From positions 11,913 to 75,912 of the forward strand of contig JAWSVC010000027.1 in assembly GCA_033852075.1 (NCBI GenBank): DNA of 64,000 nt, given 5' to 3'. Source of the stretch: QZLE01 sp033852075. Lineage in GTDB: Bacteria; Pseudomonadota; Gammaproteobacteria; QZLD01. Below, in pieces: positions 44,959 to 53,823 of this stretch (positions are counted from its first letter, which is position 1; each line of letters starts with the position of its first letter). The notes beneath the pieces are model-generated. The model was not told where the DNA came from. It worked only from the letters and a program-made list of their open reading frames with translations, and ran no database searches. Both the position numbers and the translations under genes were made by a program.

Positions 44959-46179
44959 ATGAGAAATTACCAGCGCAAGATCAAAACCTCAGTTAAAGTC
45001 GGAGATGTAATCATTGGTGGAGATAACCCTATTGTGGTTCAATCCATGACTAATACCCCAACCGATGATATTGAAGCAACTACAAAGCAAGTTGCTGAAC
45101 TGGCCAGAGCAGGATCAGAGCTGGTTAGACTTACTGTAAACACAGATAAAGCTGCCAAAGCAATACCTGTAATAAATGATAAGCTTCTTGCGCTTGGACT
45201 TAACGTTCCATTAATTGGCGATTTCCATTTTAATGGGCATACACTACTTGCCGACAATCCGGAATGTGCACAAATACTGGCTAAATACCGTATTAATCCT
45301 GGTAACGTTGGACGCGGCAATAAACATGACAAACAATTTAGCTCAATGATAGAGATTGCTTGTAAATACAACAAAGCTGTACGAATCGGAGTTAACTGGG
45401 GAAGTCTCGATCAAGATCTGTTGGCAAAAATGCTGGATGAAAACTCAAAGTTAACAACTCCTGCCGATAATAAGTCAGTCATGAAAAAAGCTGTTGTACG
45501 CTCTGCTATTGAAAGTGCCAGATTTGCTGAAAATATTGGCCTTCCGGAAAATTCTATTATTCTATCCTGCAAAATGAGTCACGTTCAGGACCTGATTGAG
45601 GTTTATACTGATCTGGCATCTCAATCCAATCACGCCCTACATCTTGGGCTTACTGAGGCCGGAATGGGAATCAAGGGCACTGTAGCTTCTACAGCAGCGT
45701 TAAGCGTTATTTTACAGCAAGGTATTGGCGATACGATTCGCGTATCTCTGACCCCGTCTCCTAATGGTGATAGAACAGAAGAAGTGTTGGTAGCTCAGGA
45801 GATTTTGCAATCGCTTGACTTAAGAGCCTTCTCCCCACAAGTTACATCATGCCCAGGCTGCGGAAGAACCGATAGCAGTGCATACCTGGAGCTTGCAGAT
45901 CAGATTCAAACATTTATACGTATACGTTCACCTGAATGGAGAGTTAAATATCCAGGTTCAGAAAAAATATCAATTGCAGTAATGGGCTGTATCGTTAATG
46001 GTCCAGGAGAGAGCAAAAATGCCGACATTGGCATTAGCCTTCCTGGCGCTGGAGAAACCGAAGCAGCGCCGATTTATATAGACGGCGAAAAGATTAAAAC
46101 GCTAAAAGGAAGCAATATAAAACAGGAATTTATGGATATGATTGAAACATATATTGCAAACAGATTTGGTGATAATTAG
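44959..46179 (+). CDS. ispG: 4-hydroxy-3-methylbut-2-enyl diphosphate synthase IspG (GcpE)
   Basis: 406 residues, like the longer gammaproteobacterial forms. It converts MEcPP to HMBPP in the MEP isoprenoid pathway. The TIM-barrel start is GGDNPIVVQSMTNTPTDD; the [4Fe-4S] ligands are Cys298-x2-Cys301 (CPGCGR) and Cys344 in MGCIVNGPGE. GLTEAGMGIKGTVAS is another family marker. pabB follows 27 bases later on the same strand. The ribosome site is poor (AAGAG). Confidence 0.97.
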   Translation: MRNYQRKIKTSVKVGDVIIGGDNPIVVQSMTNTPTDDIEATTKQVAELARAGSELVRLTVNTDKAAKAIPVINDKLLALGLNVPLIGDFHFNGHTLLADNPECAQILAKYRINPGNVGRGNKHDKQFSSMIEIACKYNKAVRIGVNWGSLDQDLLAKMLDENSKLTTPADNKSVMKKAVVRSAIESARFAENIGLPENSIILSCKMSHVQDLIEVYTDLASQSNHALHLGLTEAGMGIKGTVASTAALSVILQQGIGDTIRVSLTPSPNGDRTEEVLVAQEILQSLDLRAFSPQVTSCPGCGRTDSSAYLELADQIQTFIRIRSPEWRVKYPGSEKISIAVMGCIVNGPGESKNADIGISLPGAGETEAAPIYIDGEKIKTLKGSNIKQEFMDMIETYIANRFGDN

Positions 46180-46206
46180 CCCTATTTTGATGGGTCGGAA
46201 ATCCTA

Positions 46207-47589
46207 ATGATCGTTAGAAATCTGCCATATTTAAAAAATAGCAGCGTTTATTTTGAAACCATAATATCTAAACCCTATCCAGTTTTCTTAGACAGCTGCG
46301 CGGATACCATTGATTCCGGCCGTTACGATATTATTGCAGCAGAGCCAAACAAATGGGTTAAGTCAAAGAATGGTAAAATATTAATCTCTGATACCCAAGA
46401 TTCTAACAAAATTATTGGCGATTCATTTGAAACCGTTCGCAATGAGCTTGGTCCACCCATTCAAATTAATGATAACTTACCTAAGCTACCTTTTTATGGA
46501 GGGGCTATTGGTTATTTTTCTTATGACCTTGGTCGCTGCCTAGAAAAAATTCCTGATACAATTAATGATGATCTATTAATTCCAGACATGGAATTCGGCA
46601 TCTATAACTGGGCAATTGTTGTTGATCACCAACTACAAAAAACATACTTTGTCTGCAATAAAGATTCAGAATATATAAAAAGACTTATAGCTGAAATATC
46701 AACTATATGTACCGCCAGCCAATCACTTGAGAAATCAATAAGAAATGATTTTAATCTAGTAGATGAGCCTAAATGGAATACTGAAAAAAACAAATATCTC
46801 CAGCAAATAAATCGCATTAAAAGATATATATACGACGGTGACTGCTATCAGGTAAATTTTACCAAAAGATTATCTGCGCATTACATGGGGCCTGAATGGG
46901 ATTTATACAAAGATCTACGCAAACATAACCCAGCTCCTTTTTCAGCATTTATAAAGACAAAAGATATAACTTTACTAAGTTGCTCACCTGAACAATTTAT
47001 TGAATTAGATAAAGATAAGGTTACAACCAAACCTATCAAGGGAACAGTTAGAAGAAGTATTTGTGACAAACAAGATCAAATCAATGCCGAAGATCTTCTC
47101 AATTGCACTAAAAACCGCGCAGAAAATCTGATGATTGTTGACCTATTGCGCAATGATTTAGGAAAGGTATGCAAACCTGGTTCAATAAAAGTTAATAAAC
47201 TATTCAACATAGAAAGCTTTGAAAATATACACCATTTGGTTAGTACCATTACTGGTTCTATAAAGACCAACTATACTGCTATTGATGTTATAAAAAACTG
47301 CTTTCCTGGTGGATCAATTACCGGAGCCCCCAAAATCAGGGCGATGGAGATCATCGAAGAATTAGAAAGTCACAGACGCGGGATCTATTGCGGGTCTATT
47401 GGTTACATTAGCTTTGATGGCAACATGAATACAAATATTGCAATACGAACCGCTGTTACAAAAAACAATACTATTTATTATTGGGCAGGTGGTGGTATTG
47501 TTGCAGACTCAGATCCAGCTGCTGAATATGATGAAGCTTTGACAAAGTCGTCTGCTTTTTTAGATATTATTAACAAAAAACTTAAGTAA
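46207..47589 (+). CDS. pabB: Aminodeoxychorismate synthase component I PabB
   Basis: 460 residues, chorismate-binding family. PIKGT at residues 276-280 with Lys278 identifies PabB; anthranilate synthase TrpE has PIAGT. Other motifs are GDCYQVNFTKRL, LLRNDLGKVC and GGSITGAPKIRAMEIIEELE. It makes aminodeoxychorismate for folate with a glutamine amidotransferase (PabA) not in this window. It lies after ispG and before a terminator, converging on an MCP gene. Confidence 0.95.
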   Translation: MIVRNLPYLKNSSVYFETIISKPYPVFLDSCADTIDSGRYDIIAAEPNKWVKSKNGKILISDTQDSNKIIGDSFETVRNELGPPIQINDNLPKLPFYGGAIGYFSYDLGRCLEKIPDTINDDLLIPDMEFGIYNWAIVVDHQLQKTYFVCNKDSEYIKRLIAEISTICTASQSLEKSIRNDFNLVDEPKWNTEKNKYLQQINRIKRYIYDGDCYQVNFTKRLSAHYMGPEWDLYKDLRKHNPAPFSAFIKTKDITLLSCSPEQFIELDKDKVTTKPIKGTVRRSICDKQDQINAEDLLNCTKNRAENLMIVDLLRNDLGKVCKPGSIKVNKLFNIESFENIHHLVSTITGSIKTNYTAIDVIKNCFPGGSITGAPKIRAMEIIEELESHRRGIYCGSIGYISFDGNMNTNIAIRTAVTKNNTIYYWAGGGIVADSDPAAEYDEALTKSSAFLDIINKKLK

Positions 47590-47660
47590 AGATATTTATG
47601 AGGCTTCTCAAGAATTAGGGTATATTTGTTCTGGATATTGATTTATAAATCAATCTAAAA

Positions 47661-47686
47661 AAAATCCCGCTTTACACGGGATTTTT
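47661..47686. terminator. Rho-independent terminator
   Basis: Nine-bp stem AAAATCCCG / CGGGATTTT with a seven-base loop and T-run, between the convergent pabB and MCP genes. Confidence 0.85.
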
Positions 47687-47728
47687 ACCTTAACTAAAAT
47701 GGGAATAAATTTAGCTAATAGCTAAAAA

Positions 47729-49543
47729 TTATTCTTCATCTTCCTGATAAGCTGCAGCATCACTTAGCTTAAAGAAGTTCATTTCATCAATCAAAAGCTC
47801 TGCTTGTGCGTTAATTTCTTCAGCAGTTGAAGCCAGTTCCTCTGATAGGGCAGCATTACTTTGAGTTACCTTGTCTAGCTGCGATACAGCTTCAGTAATC
47901 TGCATAATACCATTAGCCTGTTCCTGGCTGGCACTTGCAATTTCTTGCACTAGTTCAGCAGTTTGATGAATCATTGGTACAATTTCGTCAATCTGTGAGC
48001 GTGCCGCTTCTGCAACTATCACGCTGTTTTTAGACAGCTGACTGATCTCACCAGCAGCAGATTCACTGCGAGCTGCTAATTTTCTAACTTCTGAGGCAAC
48101 AACCGCAAATCCCCGACCTTTATCTCCTGCTCTGGCTGCCTCAATAGCTGCATTCAATGCAAGCAGATTAGTTTGATAGGCAATATCTTCGATAACACAG
48201 ATCTTCTCGGCAATGGTCTTCATTGCTTCTTCTGTTTGCCTTACAGCGCCACCGCCCTCTTCTGCAAGAGATGCAGTTTTTGCGGCGATTTCATCTGTCT
48301 TTTTAGCATTTTCAAGGTTCTGTTCAATAGCTGCGCTAGATTCCTCAAGAGCCGCTGAAGTTTCCTCAACGCTTGCAGCCTGCTCAGAAGCACCGCTTGA
48401 AAGATCTTGAACACCACTACTTAGCTGCTCATTACCATCATTTACATTAGATGCCACTTCCTTAACTGAATATGCAACCGAAGAAAGTTTAGCTATTTGA
48501 TCTTGCATTGCCTTTAATAATTCACCTACTTCATCTTTAGTCTTAATTTCTACTTCAGAGGTTAAATTACCGTCAGCAACTAATTTAGAAATTTTAGATG
48601 CATACCCAATTGGCTTGGTCACTGTTTTAGCGATAAAAAAGACAACGCCTATACTAATTAGCACAATAACAATAGCCAAAGCTATTAAGATTGTTCTTAA
48701 TTTTCTCAATGGTTCTAATAATTCATCTTCATCAGCACCAGCTACAACAATCCAATCGGTAATACCGCATTTTCTATATGATACATGCCGTACTCGTCCT
48801 CCAAATTCGTATGAAGTCTCACCATTACCGGTAGCTAAAATTTTAGGGCCAAAGTCATATTCATTAATATTTTTCTTCATTATCATTTCAGAGTTTGGAT
48901 GGGCTAAGAAAACACCATCATTTTGAATCATATAAACATAACCTGATTCACCAACTTTGACCGGATTAATATATCTCTTTGAGAACTCTCCTATAGATAT
49001 ATCAATAATAACTACACCGCTTACTTCCATTGAACCATTCAAAAATACAGGCGAAGCCACGATAATTGATGCCAAACCACTATTCCTACTAATAAGAGCC
49101 TTGGATATAGTGGATTCTCCTTTAATTGCTTGCTGAAAATATGGCCGATCCATGATGTTAATTTTGCCAATTACACTTTTATTGGAAGAAGAAACTATGT
49201 CGCCTTTCACATCAACTAACCCAATAAGTTCGATGTAATCTGAACTGCCTGCAGTATTCTCCATATCTATAGATAGTTCTTCTCTGGCTAATATCTGAAT
49301 TTCATCAGTTGCCATTTGGACCAGCTTTGTGCGAGAAAGGTTTTCAACCATCACCTTCCTTTCTTCTACCCACCCTTCAATTAATGATTTTTGACCAGCT
49401 GTTATTGAATTAATCTCATCCTTGATTTTGTTTATTAAAATCGTTTCACTTTCTAAATAAGAAACTGATGTCGATATAAAAAAACCTATTACCAATAAAA
49501 CAACAATTGGAACCATAAATTTTGTGCGAATCGAAAGTTTCAT
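47729..49543 (-). CDS. Methyl-accepting chemotaxis protein, dCache-type sensor, single HAMP
   Basis: 604 residues. TM1 about 10-27; periplasmic double-Cache-like domain with DRPYFQQAIKGESTIS and VGESGYVYMIQNDGVFLAHP; TM2 about 285-307; one HAMP unit; signalling tip IAYQTNLLALNAAIEAARAGDKGRG, distinct from the NASVEAARAGEQGRG version of the other three receptors. The C-terminus is acidic (AAAYQEDEE) without a pentapeptide tether. GGAGG precedes the ATG. It belongs to another MCP lineage than the poly-HAMP ones. Confidence 0.95.
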   Translation of the reverse strand: MKLSIRTKFMVPIVVLLVIGFFISTSVSYLESETILINKIKDEINSITAGQKSLIEGWVEERKVMVENLSRTKLVQMATDEIQILAREELSIDMENTAGSSDYIELIGLVDVKGDIVSSSNKSVIGKINIMDRPYFQQAIKGESTISKALISRNSGLASIIVASPVFLNGSMEVSGVVIIDISIGEFSKRYINPVKVGESGYVYMIQNDGVFLAHPNSEMIMKKNINEYDFGPKILATGNGETSYEFGGRVRHVSYRKCGITDWIVVAGADEDELLEPLRKLRTILIALAIVIVLISIGVVFFIAKTVTKPIGYASKISKLVADGNLTSEVEIKTKDEVGELLKAMQDQIAKLSSVAYSVKEVASNVNDGNEQLSSGVQDLSSGASEQAASVEETSAALEESSAAIEQNLENAKKTDEIAAKTASLAEEGGGAVRQTEEAMKTIAEKICVIEDIAYQTNLLALNAAIEAARAGDKGRGFAVVASEVRKLAARSESAAGEISQLSKNSVIVAEAARSQIDEIVPMIHQTAELVQEIASASQEQANGIMQITEAVSQLDKVTQSNAALSEELASTAEEINAQAELLIDEMNFFKLSDAAAYQEDEE

Positions 49544-49892
49544 ATACTCGCCTCCACGTAGTTTGCGTCATGGCAATAGTTAGTAAAGAAGTCCATTTTA
49601 AAAATTCTAGTCCAAGGTGGAATAAATGCTAATAATTTTTATTATATTTGGTTGTTATAGTGAATTGGATCATATGATTGCAGTATAGATACCCCCGGCT
49701 AAAGCCGGGGTTCTGTGGCATTCGCCACGCTTCGCTCTTTTACAGCTTCAAAAGAAGCTGATCAATAATTTACACTTTGCGCAAATTATCGAAAACTCAT
49801 TCATCCACGCCTAAAGACGTGGTGTTCTGTCTTCGACCGCATAAAATCAATAATCAATCACAATTTTTATCAAGCATGAACAAAAACCAGTT
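49544..49892. other. 349-base intergenic gap holding an IS200/IS605-like element remnant
   Basis: Between an MCP gene (start 49543) and a methyltransferase gene (end 49893). Its centre (49693-49822) is a hairpin cluster described separately. The rest is AT-rich and shows no ORF. Confidence 0.6.
49693..49822. mobile_element. Non-autonomous IS200/IS605-like (PATE-like) hairpin element
   Basis: Four hairpins in 130 bases. CCCCGGCTAAAGCCGGGG (49693-49710) and CCACGCCTAAAGACGTGG (49805-49822) both have CTAAAG at the top. GTGGC-ATTC-GCCAC (49715-49728) and CAGCTTC-AAAA-GAAGCTG (49743-49760) lie inside. Subterminal hairpins like these are typical of IS605-family ends; both TTCTGT flanks recur after each end hairpin. 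No transposase remains. Confidence 0.5.
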
Positions 49893-50477
49893 TTAATACC
49901 TATTTAATAGGATATTAAACCACTGTTCATTTTTTCTTCCCGGTCTAACATCATCTGTTATCCAGCTATCATAAAGCAGTAAATCAGAAGCTATATTTAA
50001 TATCTGATTTAACCCTTCTTCATTAAGGTCAGTAAAATTTCTGGATTCTTTGATCCTGTCGCTATCACCATATTTAAATGACGCATATAAAACCCCGCCC
50101 GACTTAAGAGAGCGAGCAAGCCTTTTAAAAACATCAGTTAGTTCATTGCGTGGAACATGCAACAGGCTTGCGCAAGCCCATACCGCATCAAATTTAGATT
50201 TCCATTGTATCTGTTGAAATGTTATACGATACACAAGTTGTCCTGTGCAAAGTTCTGCTGATTTAGCCAGTCCTTCGCAGGGGTCAAGCAACGTAACTTC
50301 ATAACCATTATCAATAAAATAGATACTATCGCGCCCACTACCACAACCGGCATCCAGAATATGAGCTCCTGATTTAATGCAAGACAAAAAATGATCGTAA
50401 ATCGGGCTCATATCAACCGTTGCAGTATCCTGAATATAGTTTTGTAAATTGTTATTGTAATAATCTAAAGTTGTCAA
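49893..50477 (-). CDS. Class I SAM-dependent methyltransferase
   Basis: 194 residues. SAM-binding motif I is ILDAGCGSGRDSIYF at about residues 40-54, motif II YEVTLLDP, then FDAVWACASLLHV, typical of the Methyltransf_11/25 type that includes TehB. No targeting signal. The substrate cannot be told. AAAGGAC precedes the ATG. It is on the same strand as the exporter operon but 136 bases away and may be separate. Confidence 0.9.
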   Translation of the reverse strand: MTTLDYYNNNLQNYIQDTATVDMSPIYDHFLSCIKSGAHILDAGCGSGRDSIYFIDNGYEVTLLDPCEGLAKSAELCTGQLVYRITFQQIQWKSKFDAVWACASLLHVPRNELTDVFKRLARSLKSGGVLYASFKYGDSDRIKESRNFTDLNEEGLNQILNIASDLLLYDSWITDDVRPGRKNEQWFNILLNRY

Positions 50478-50560
50478 AAATAAAGTCCTTTCAGCTTAAG
50501 CTACATGAGTAAATTCAAGCATAGCTTGAATAAATCGCATTTTCAGCCAAGTCTAAATCA

Positions 50561-50573
50561 AATTATGGGTGTC
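50561..50573 (+). repeat. Copy of the AATTATGGGTGTC motif
   Basis: AATTATGGGTGTC followed by six Ts. The same 13-mer occurs at 58885-58897, upstream of the RAYT transposase gene, and a partial copy TGGGTGTCC at 58822-58830. It lies in the gap between the methyltransferase and permease genes. Confidence 0.5.
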
Positions 50574-50612
50574 TTTTTTGTCTCCAAATATATTTCCGAT
50601 TCACCAATAAGC

Positions 50613-51830
50613 CTACTCATGCCTAAGTGCTTCAATAGGATTAAGTTTTGCGGCCTTACGCGCAGGATAAAACCCAAAAAAAACACCAACACTACCCGAA
50701 AATGAAAAAGCTAACATCACAATTTTAGGATCAACAACCACGCTGGAACCAATTATAGTCCCAATTGCATAGGCTATACCCAACCCTGTTATAATACCAA
50801 TGAACCCACCAATTACACTTAAGATAATTGCCTCAATAAGAAATTGTATCAGTACATCATTTGGTCTAGCTCCAACAGCTAACCGAAGCCCTATTTCTCT
50901 AGTTCTCTCCGTTACAGACACAAGCATTATATTCATTATTCCTATTCCGCCAACGAGAAGAGATACCCCTGCAATAGCACTTAGAAGAAGGGTTATTGTT
51001 CCGGTAATAGATGTTGCGCGCTCTTTGATCTCTGTCTGGTCAAAAATATGAAAGTCATCATCCTGGTTATCACCAAGCCGATGCGATTTTCGCAGCAAGG
51101 CTCCAATCTGTTCCTTAGCCGTTTCCATTTGTGACTCAGAGACTGCACTGGCAACAATTTCATGAATTGTCACACCATCACCTAGTCTGTACATTACCGT
51201 TGTTGATGGTGCAATTATAATATCGTCCTGATCCTGGCCACGACTGTCAGTACCTTTTTCATCTAAAACACCAATTACCTTAAAAGGAACATTCCGGATA
51301 CGAAATGAAGAACCAACAGGATCATTACCATTAAAGATCTCATCTACAATAGTTTTTCCAATTAATGCAACCTTCTTACGGCCTTTAACATCTTTTTGAG
51401 TGATAAATCTGCCTGATGTTATCTCATAGCTCTTTATTGCCTCATAATCTGACTCAACTCCATATATAGACGTATTCCAATTCTTGCCGCCAGCAACAAC
51501 CTGAGCGCTTTCTCTAATCACAGGTGATACATATTTCAAAGCAGAAGCATCCTTTCGTAGATACTCTATATCTTTAGCCTTTATGGTTGGTTTACTGCCC
51601 ATACCACCACGAACCCCTCCTCTATCTGAACTGCCTGAGTGAATCATGATTAGGTTCGTTCCTAAAGACGAAATTTCATTCTCAATATCAATCTGCGAAC
51701 CTTTTCCTAATGACATTAATGACACAACAGATGCCACTCCGATAATGATTCCCAAGATAGTTAACAAACCACGCATTTTATTGCGCATATTGCTTTTCAT
51801 CGCTGCGATAACAAATTTATTGATATTCAT
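50613..51830 (-). CDS. ABC transporter permease, MacB/FtsX type
   Basis: 405 residues. One N-terminal helix (TILGIIIGVASVVSLMSLG, about 23-43), a periplasmic MacB-type core (45-250), and three C-terminal helices. SVTERTREIGLRLAVGARPNDVLIQF is the FtsX signature. With the ATPase of the preceding gene it forms the inner-membrane part of a MacAB-TolC-like pump; in E. coli both parts are one polypeptide, here they are separate. Relatives export peptides, macrolides or siderophores. It is the last gene of the operon. Confidence 0.93.
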   Translation of the reverse strand: MNINKFVIAAMKSNMRNKMRGLLTILGIIIGVASVVSLMSLGKGSQIDIENEISSLGTNLIMIHSGSSDRGGVRGGMGSKPTIKAKDIEYLRKDASALKYVSPVIRESAQVVAGGKNWNTSIYGVESDYEAIKSYEITSGRFITQKDVKGRKKVALIGKTIVDEIFNGNDPVGSSFRIRNVPFKVIGVLDEKGTDSRGQDQDDIIIAPSTTVMYRLGDGVTIHEIVASAVSESQMETAKEQIGALLRKSHRLGDNQDDDFHIFDQTEIKERATSITGTITLLLSAIAGVSLLVGGIGIMNIMLVSVTERTREIGLRLAVGARPNDVLIQFLIEAIILSVIGGFIGIITGLGIAYAIGTIIGSSVVVDPKIVMLAFSFSGSVGVFFGFYPARKAAKLNPIEALRHE

Positions 51831-51850
51831 ATTAGCTACCTCCCATCGAC

Positions 51851-52627
51851 TTAAGCAATACGACCAACTACTGAACCATATTTTTCTAATAGCTGAAGAT
51901 CATTAATTGCTGAGCTTTGATTTAGAACGGAACTATCTTTAACTATAAGACCGTCACGTAATTCCACGATACGACGTGTATATTGAGCTACATCATCTTC
52001 GTGTGTAACAAGTATGATAGTATTGCCTTGTTCATTAAGTTTCTGAAATAAAGCCATAACTTCGATTGTTGTGCGACTATCCAGATTTCCGGTTGGCTCA
52101 TCTGCCAAAATAATTGATGGATTAGCTATCAATGCTCTGGCAATAGCTACACGCTGCTGCTGCCCTCCGGACAACTGACTTGGGGTGTGGTCAAAACGAT
52201 CACCAAGCCCAACCATATCAAGCACCTGTCGAGCACGACTGTTATGATCTTTTATTCTATCTTTACGATCATATAACAATGGTAATTGAACATTTTCTAA
52301 AGCTGTTGTACGAGCCAAAAGGTTAAACCCCTGAAATACAAATCCAATTTTCTGATTACGAACATCAGCAATTTTTTTCGGTTTAATCTCATTAACATTT
52401 ACACCATCAAGAATATATTCACCATGCGTAGCCAGATCCAGACACCCAACAAGATTCATCAGGGTTGATTTTCCAGAACCGGACGATCCCATAATAGACA
52501 CAAATTCACCTTGTTTGATTGAGAGAGATACGCCATTAAGAGCACGCACCTCTACATCTCCCATATGAAATACTTTATGGATATTATTTAGAGTGATTAA
52601 ATCGGCACTGTTTTCATTAATATTCAT
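51851..52627 (-). CDS. ABC transporter ATPase, MacB/LolD type
   Basis: 258 residues. Walker A GSSGSGKST, Q-loop VFQGFNLL, signature LSGGQQQRVAIARAL, Walker B IILADEPTGNLD, H-loop LVTHEDD. It powers the MacB-like permease encoded 20 bases downstream. Its start overlaps the stop of the adaptor gene by one base (TAATG), so the two are translationally coupled. A 25-residue C-terminal tail follows the ATPase core. Confidence 0.95.
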   Translation of the reverse strand: MNINENSADLITLNNIHKVFHMGDVEVRALNGVSLSIKQGEFVSIMGSSGSGKSTLMNLVGCLDLATHGEYILDGVNVNEIKPKKIADVRNQKIGFVFQGFNLLARTTALENVQLPLLYDRKDRIKDHNSRARQVLDMVGLGDRFDHTPSQLSGGQQQRVAIARALIANPSIILADEPTGNLDSRTTIEVMALFQKLNEQGNTIILVTHEDDVAQYTRRIVELRDGLIVKDSSVLNQSSAINDLQLLEKYGSVVGRIA

Positions 52628-53823
52628 TATCTTGGCCCTCCTGGTCCTCCCCCTGGAGGTGGTCCCGGCATCAGCCTTGCAAACAACCCTTTTCTCTGTT
52701 CTTCTGCGCCAGCTTTTACTGATGTAATTACCCGCATCCCTTCCTTAAGATTTTCTCCTTTAATTGCAGTATTGCTTCCATCTGACAACCCTGCTTCTAC
52801 TAAAACTTTTTGGGGAGGGTGATAGTTTTCAAGAATATATATCCATTTTTTACCATTTATACTTCCTGATGATTTTGCATCTCTTCCGAGTGATACGGAA
52901 AGAGCAGAATCAGGAACTAATAAAGAGTCCTGTTCCTGACTTACAATAAAATCGACTGTTGCGGTCATGCCGGGGAGAAGAACACCGCTTTTATTTTCAG
53001 ACTTAACCACAACAGTATAGGTAACAACATTGGAAATGGTTTGAGGTTGTAAGCGAATCTGTTCTACTACACCTGTAAATGTTTGATCTGGATATGCCGC
53101 AACCTCATATTCAGCTGATTGCCCAACTTTTATCAATCCTATATCACTTTCATCCACATCAACTTCAATCTGCATTTGCGCAAGATCTTTGGCGATTGTG
53201 AAAAGAGTTGGCGTACTTAAAGATGCGGCAACGGTTTGACCCTGTTCTATAGAACGTTCGATCACAGTTCCGTCAATTGGTGAATGAATCACGGTGTATT
53301 CTAAATTGGTTTGCGCCCGGGAAAGAGATGCTTTTTTTGAAATCAGATCGGCTTCAGCTGTACTTAAATCGGTTTTAAACACCAGAAACTCTACGTCTGA
53401 AATATATCTTTTGTCATATAAAACCTTATTGCGATTATATTCAGCCTGTGCCTGGTCAAGTTTGGCCTTAGCGCTTGCGACATTTGCTTTAGCTACTGAT
53501 AACTCAGCCTTAAATAATTCCTGATTTAATGTTGCAAGAATTTGTCCCTTTCTTACGGTATCATTGTAATCTACAAGTACGGAATCAATAGTACCTGAAA
53601 CCTGTGTTCCAACATCAACCGTTCCTTCAGCTGCAAGACTACCTGTACTGGATATGGTTACTGTTACATCACCACGACTAATAACGTCAGTTTCAAATGG
53701 CAAGTCTTCCTGTGAGGCAGAAGCAGTACCTGAATATCTAAAAACAGCAAATACTAACAAGCAAATTACTATTGACCCAATTCCAATATATTTATGATTT
53801 TTGAATAGACTAAAAATGTTCAT
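52627..53823 (-). CDS. macA: Periplasmic adaptor (MacA/HlyD-type membrane-fusion protein)
   Basis: 398 residues. N-terminal anchor about 11-29; barrel-sandwich (lipoyl-like) halves SGTIDSVLVDYNDTVRKGQILATL and EYTVIHSPIDGTVIERSIEQGQTV flank a coiled-coil hairpin of about 60 residues; the beta-barrel and membrane-proximal domains follow (VRLQPQTISNVVTYTVVV). It links the MacB-type inner-membrane pump to TolC. The C-terminus MPGPPPGGGPGGPR is an unusual Gly/Pro-rich tail. It overlaps tolC by 14 bases at its start. Confidence 0.93.
   Translation of the reverse strand: MNIFSLFKNHKYIGIGSIVICLLVFAVFRYSGTASASQEDLPFETDVISRGDVTVTISSTGSLAAEGTVDVGTQVSGTIDSVLVDYNDTVRKGQILATLNQELFKAELSVAKANVASAKAKLDQAQAEYNRNKVLYDKRYISDVEFLVFKTDLSTAEADLISKKASLSRAQTNLEYTVIHSPIDGTVIERSIEQGQTVAASLSTPTLFTIAKDLAQMQIEVDVDESDIGLIKVGQSAEYEVAAYPDQTFTGVVEQIRLQPQTISNVVTYTVVVKSENKSGVLLPGMTATVDFIVSQEQDSLLVPDSALSVSLGRDAKSSGSINGKKWIYILENYHPPQKVLVEAGLSDGSNTAIKGENLKEGMRVITSVKAGAEEQRKGLFARLMPGPPPGGGPGGPR

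Noticed and set aside
46207..47589. TrpE (anthranilate synthase) as product
   Set aside because: The motif is PIKGT, not PIAGT, and no trpG/trpD is adjacent; PabB is the better call.
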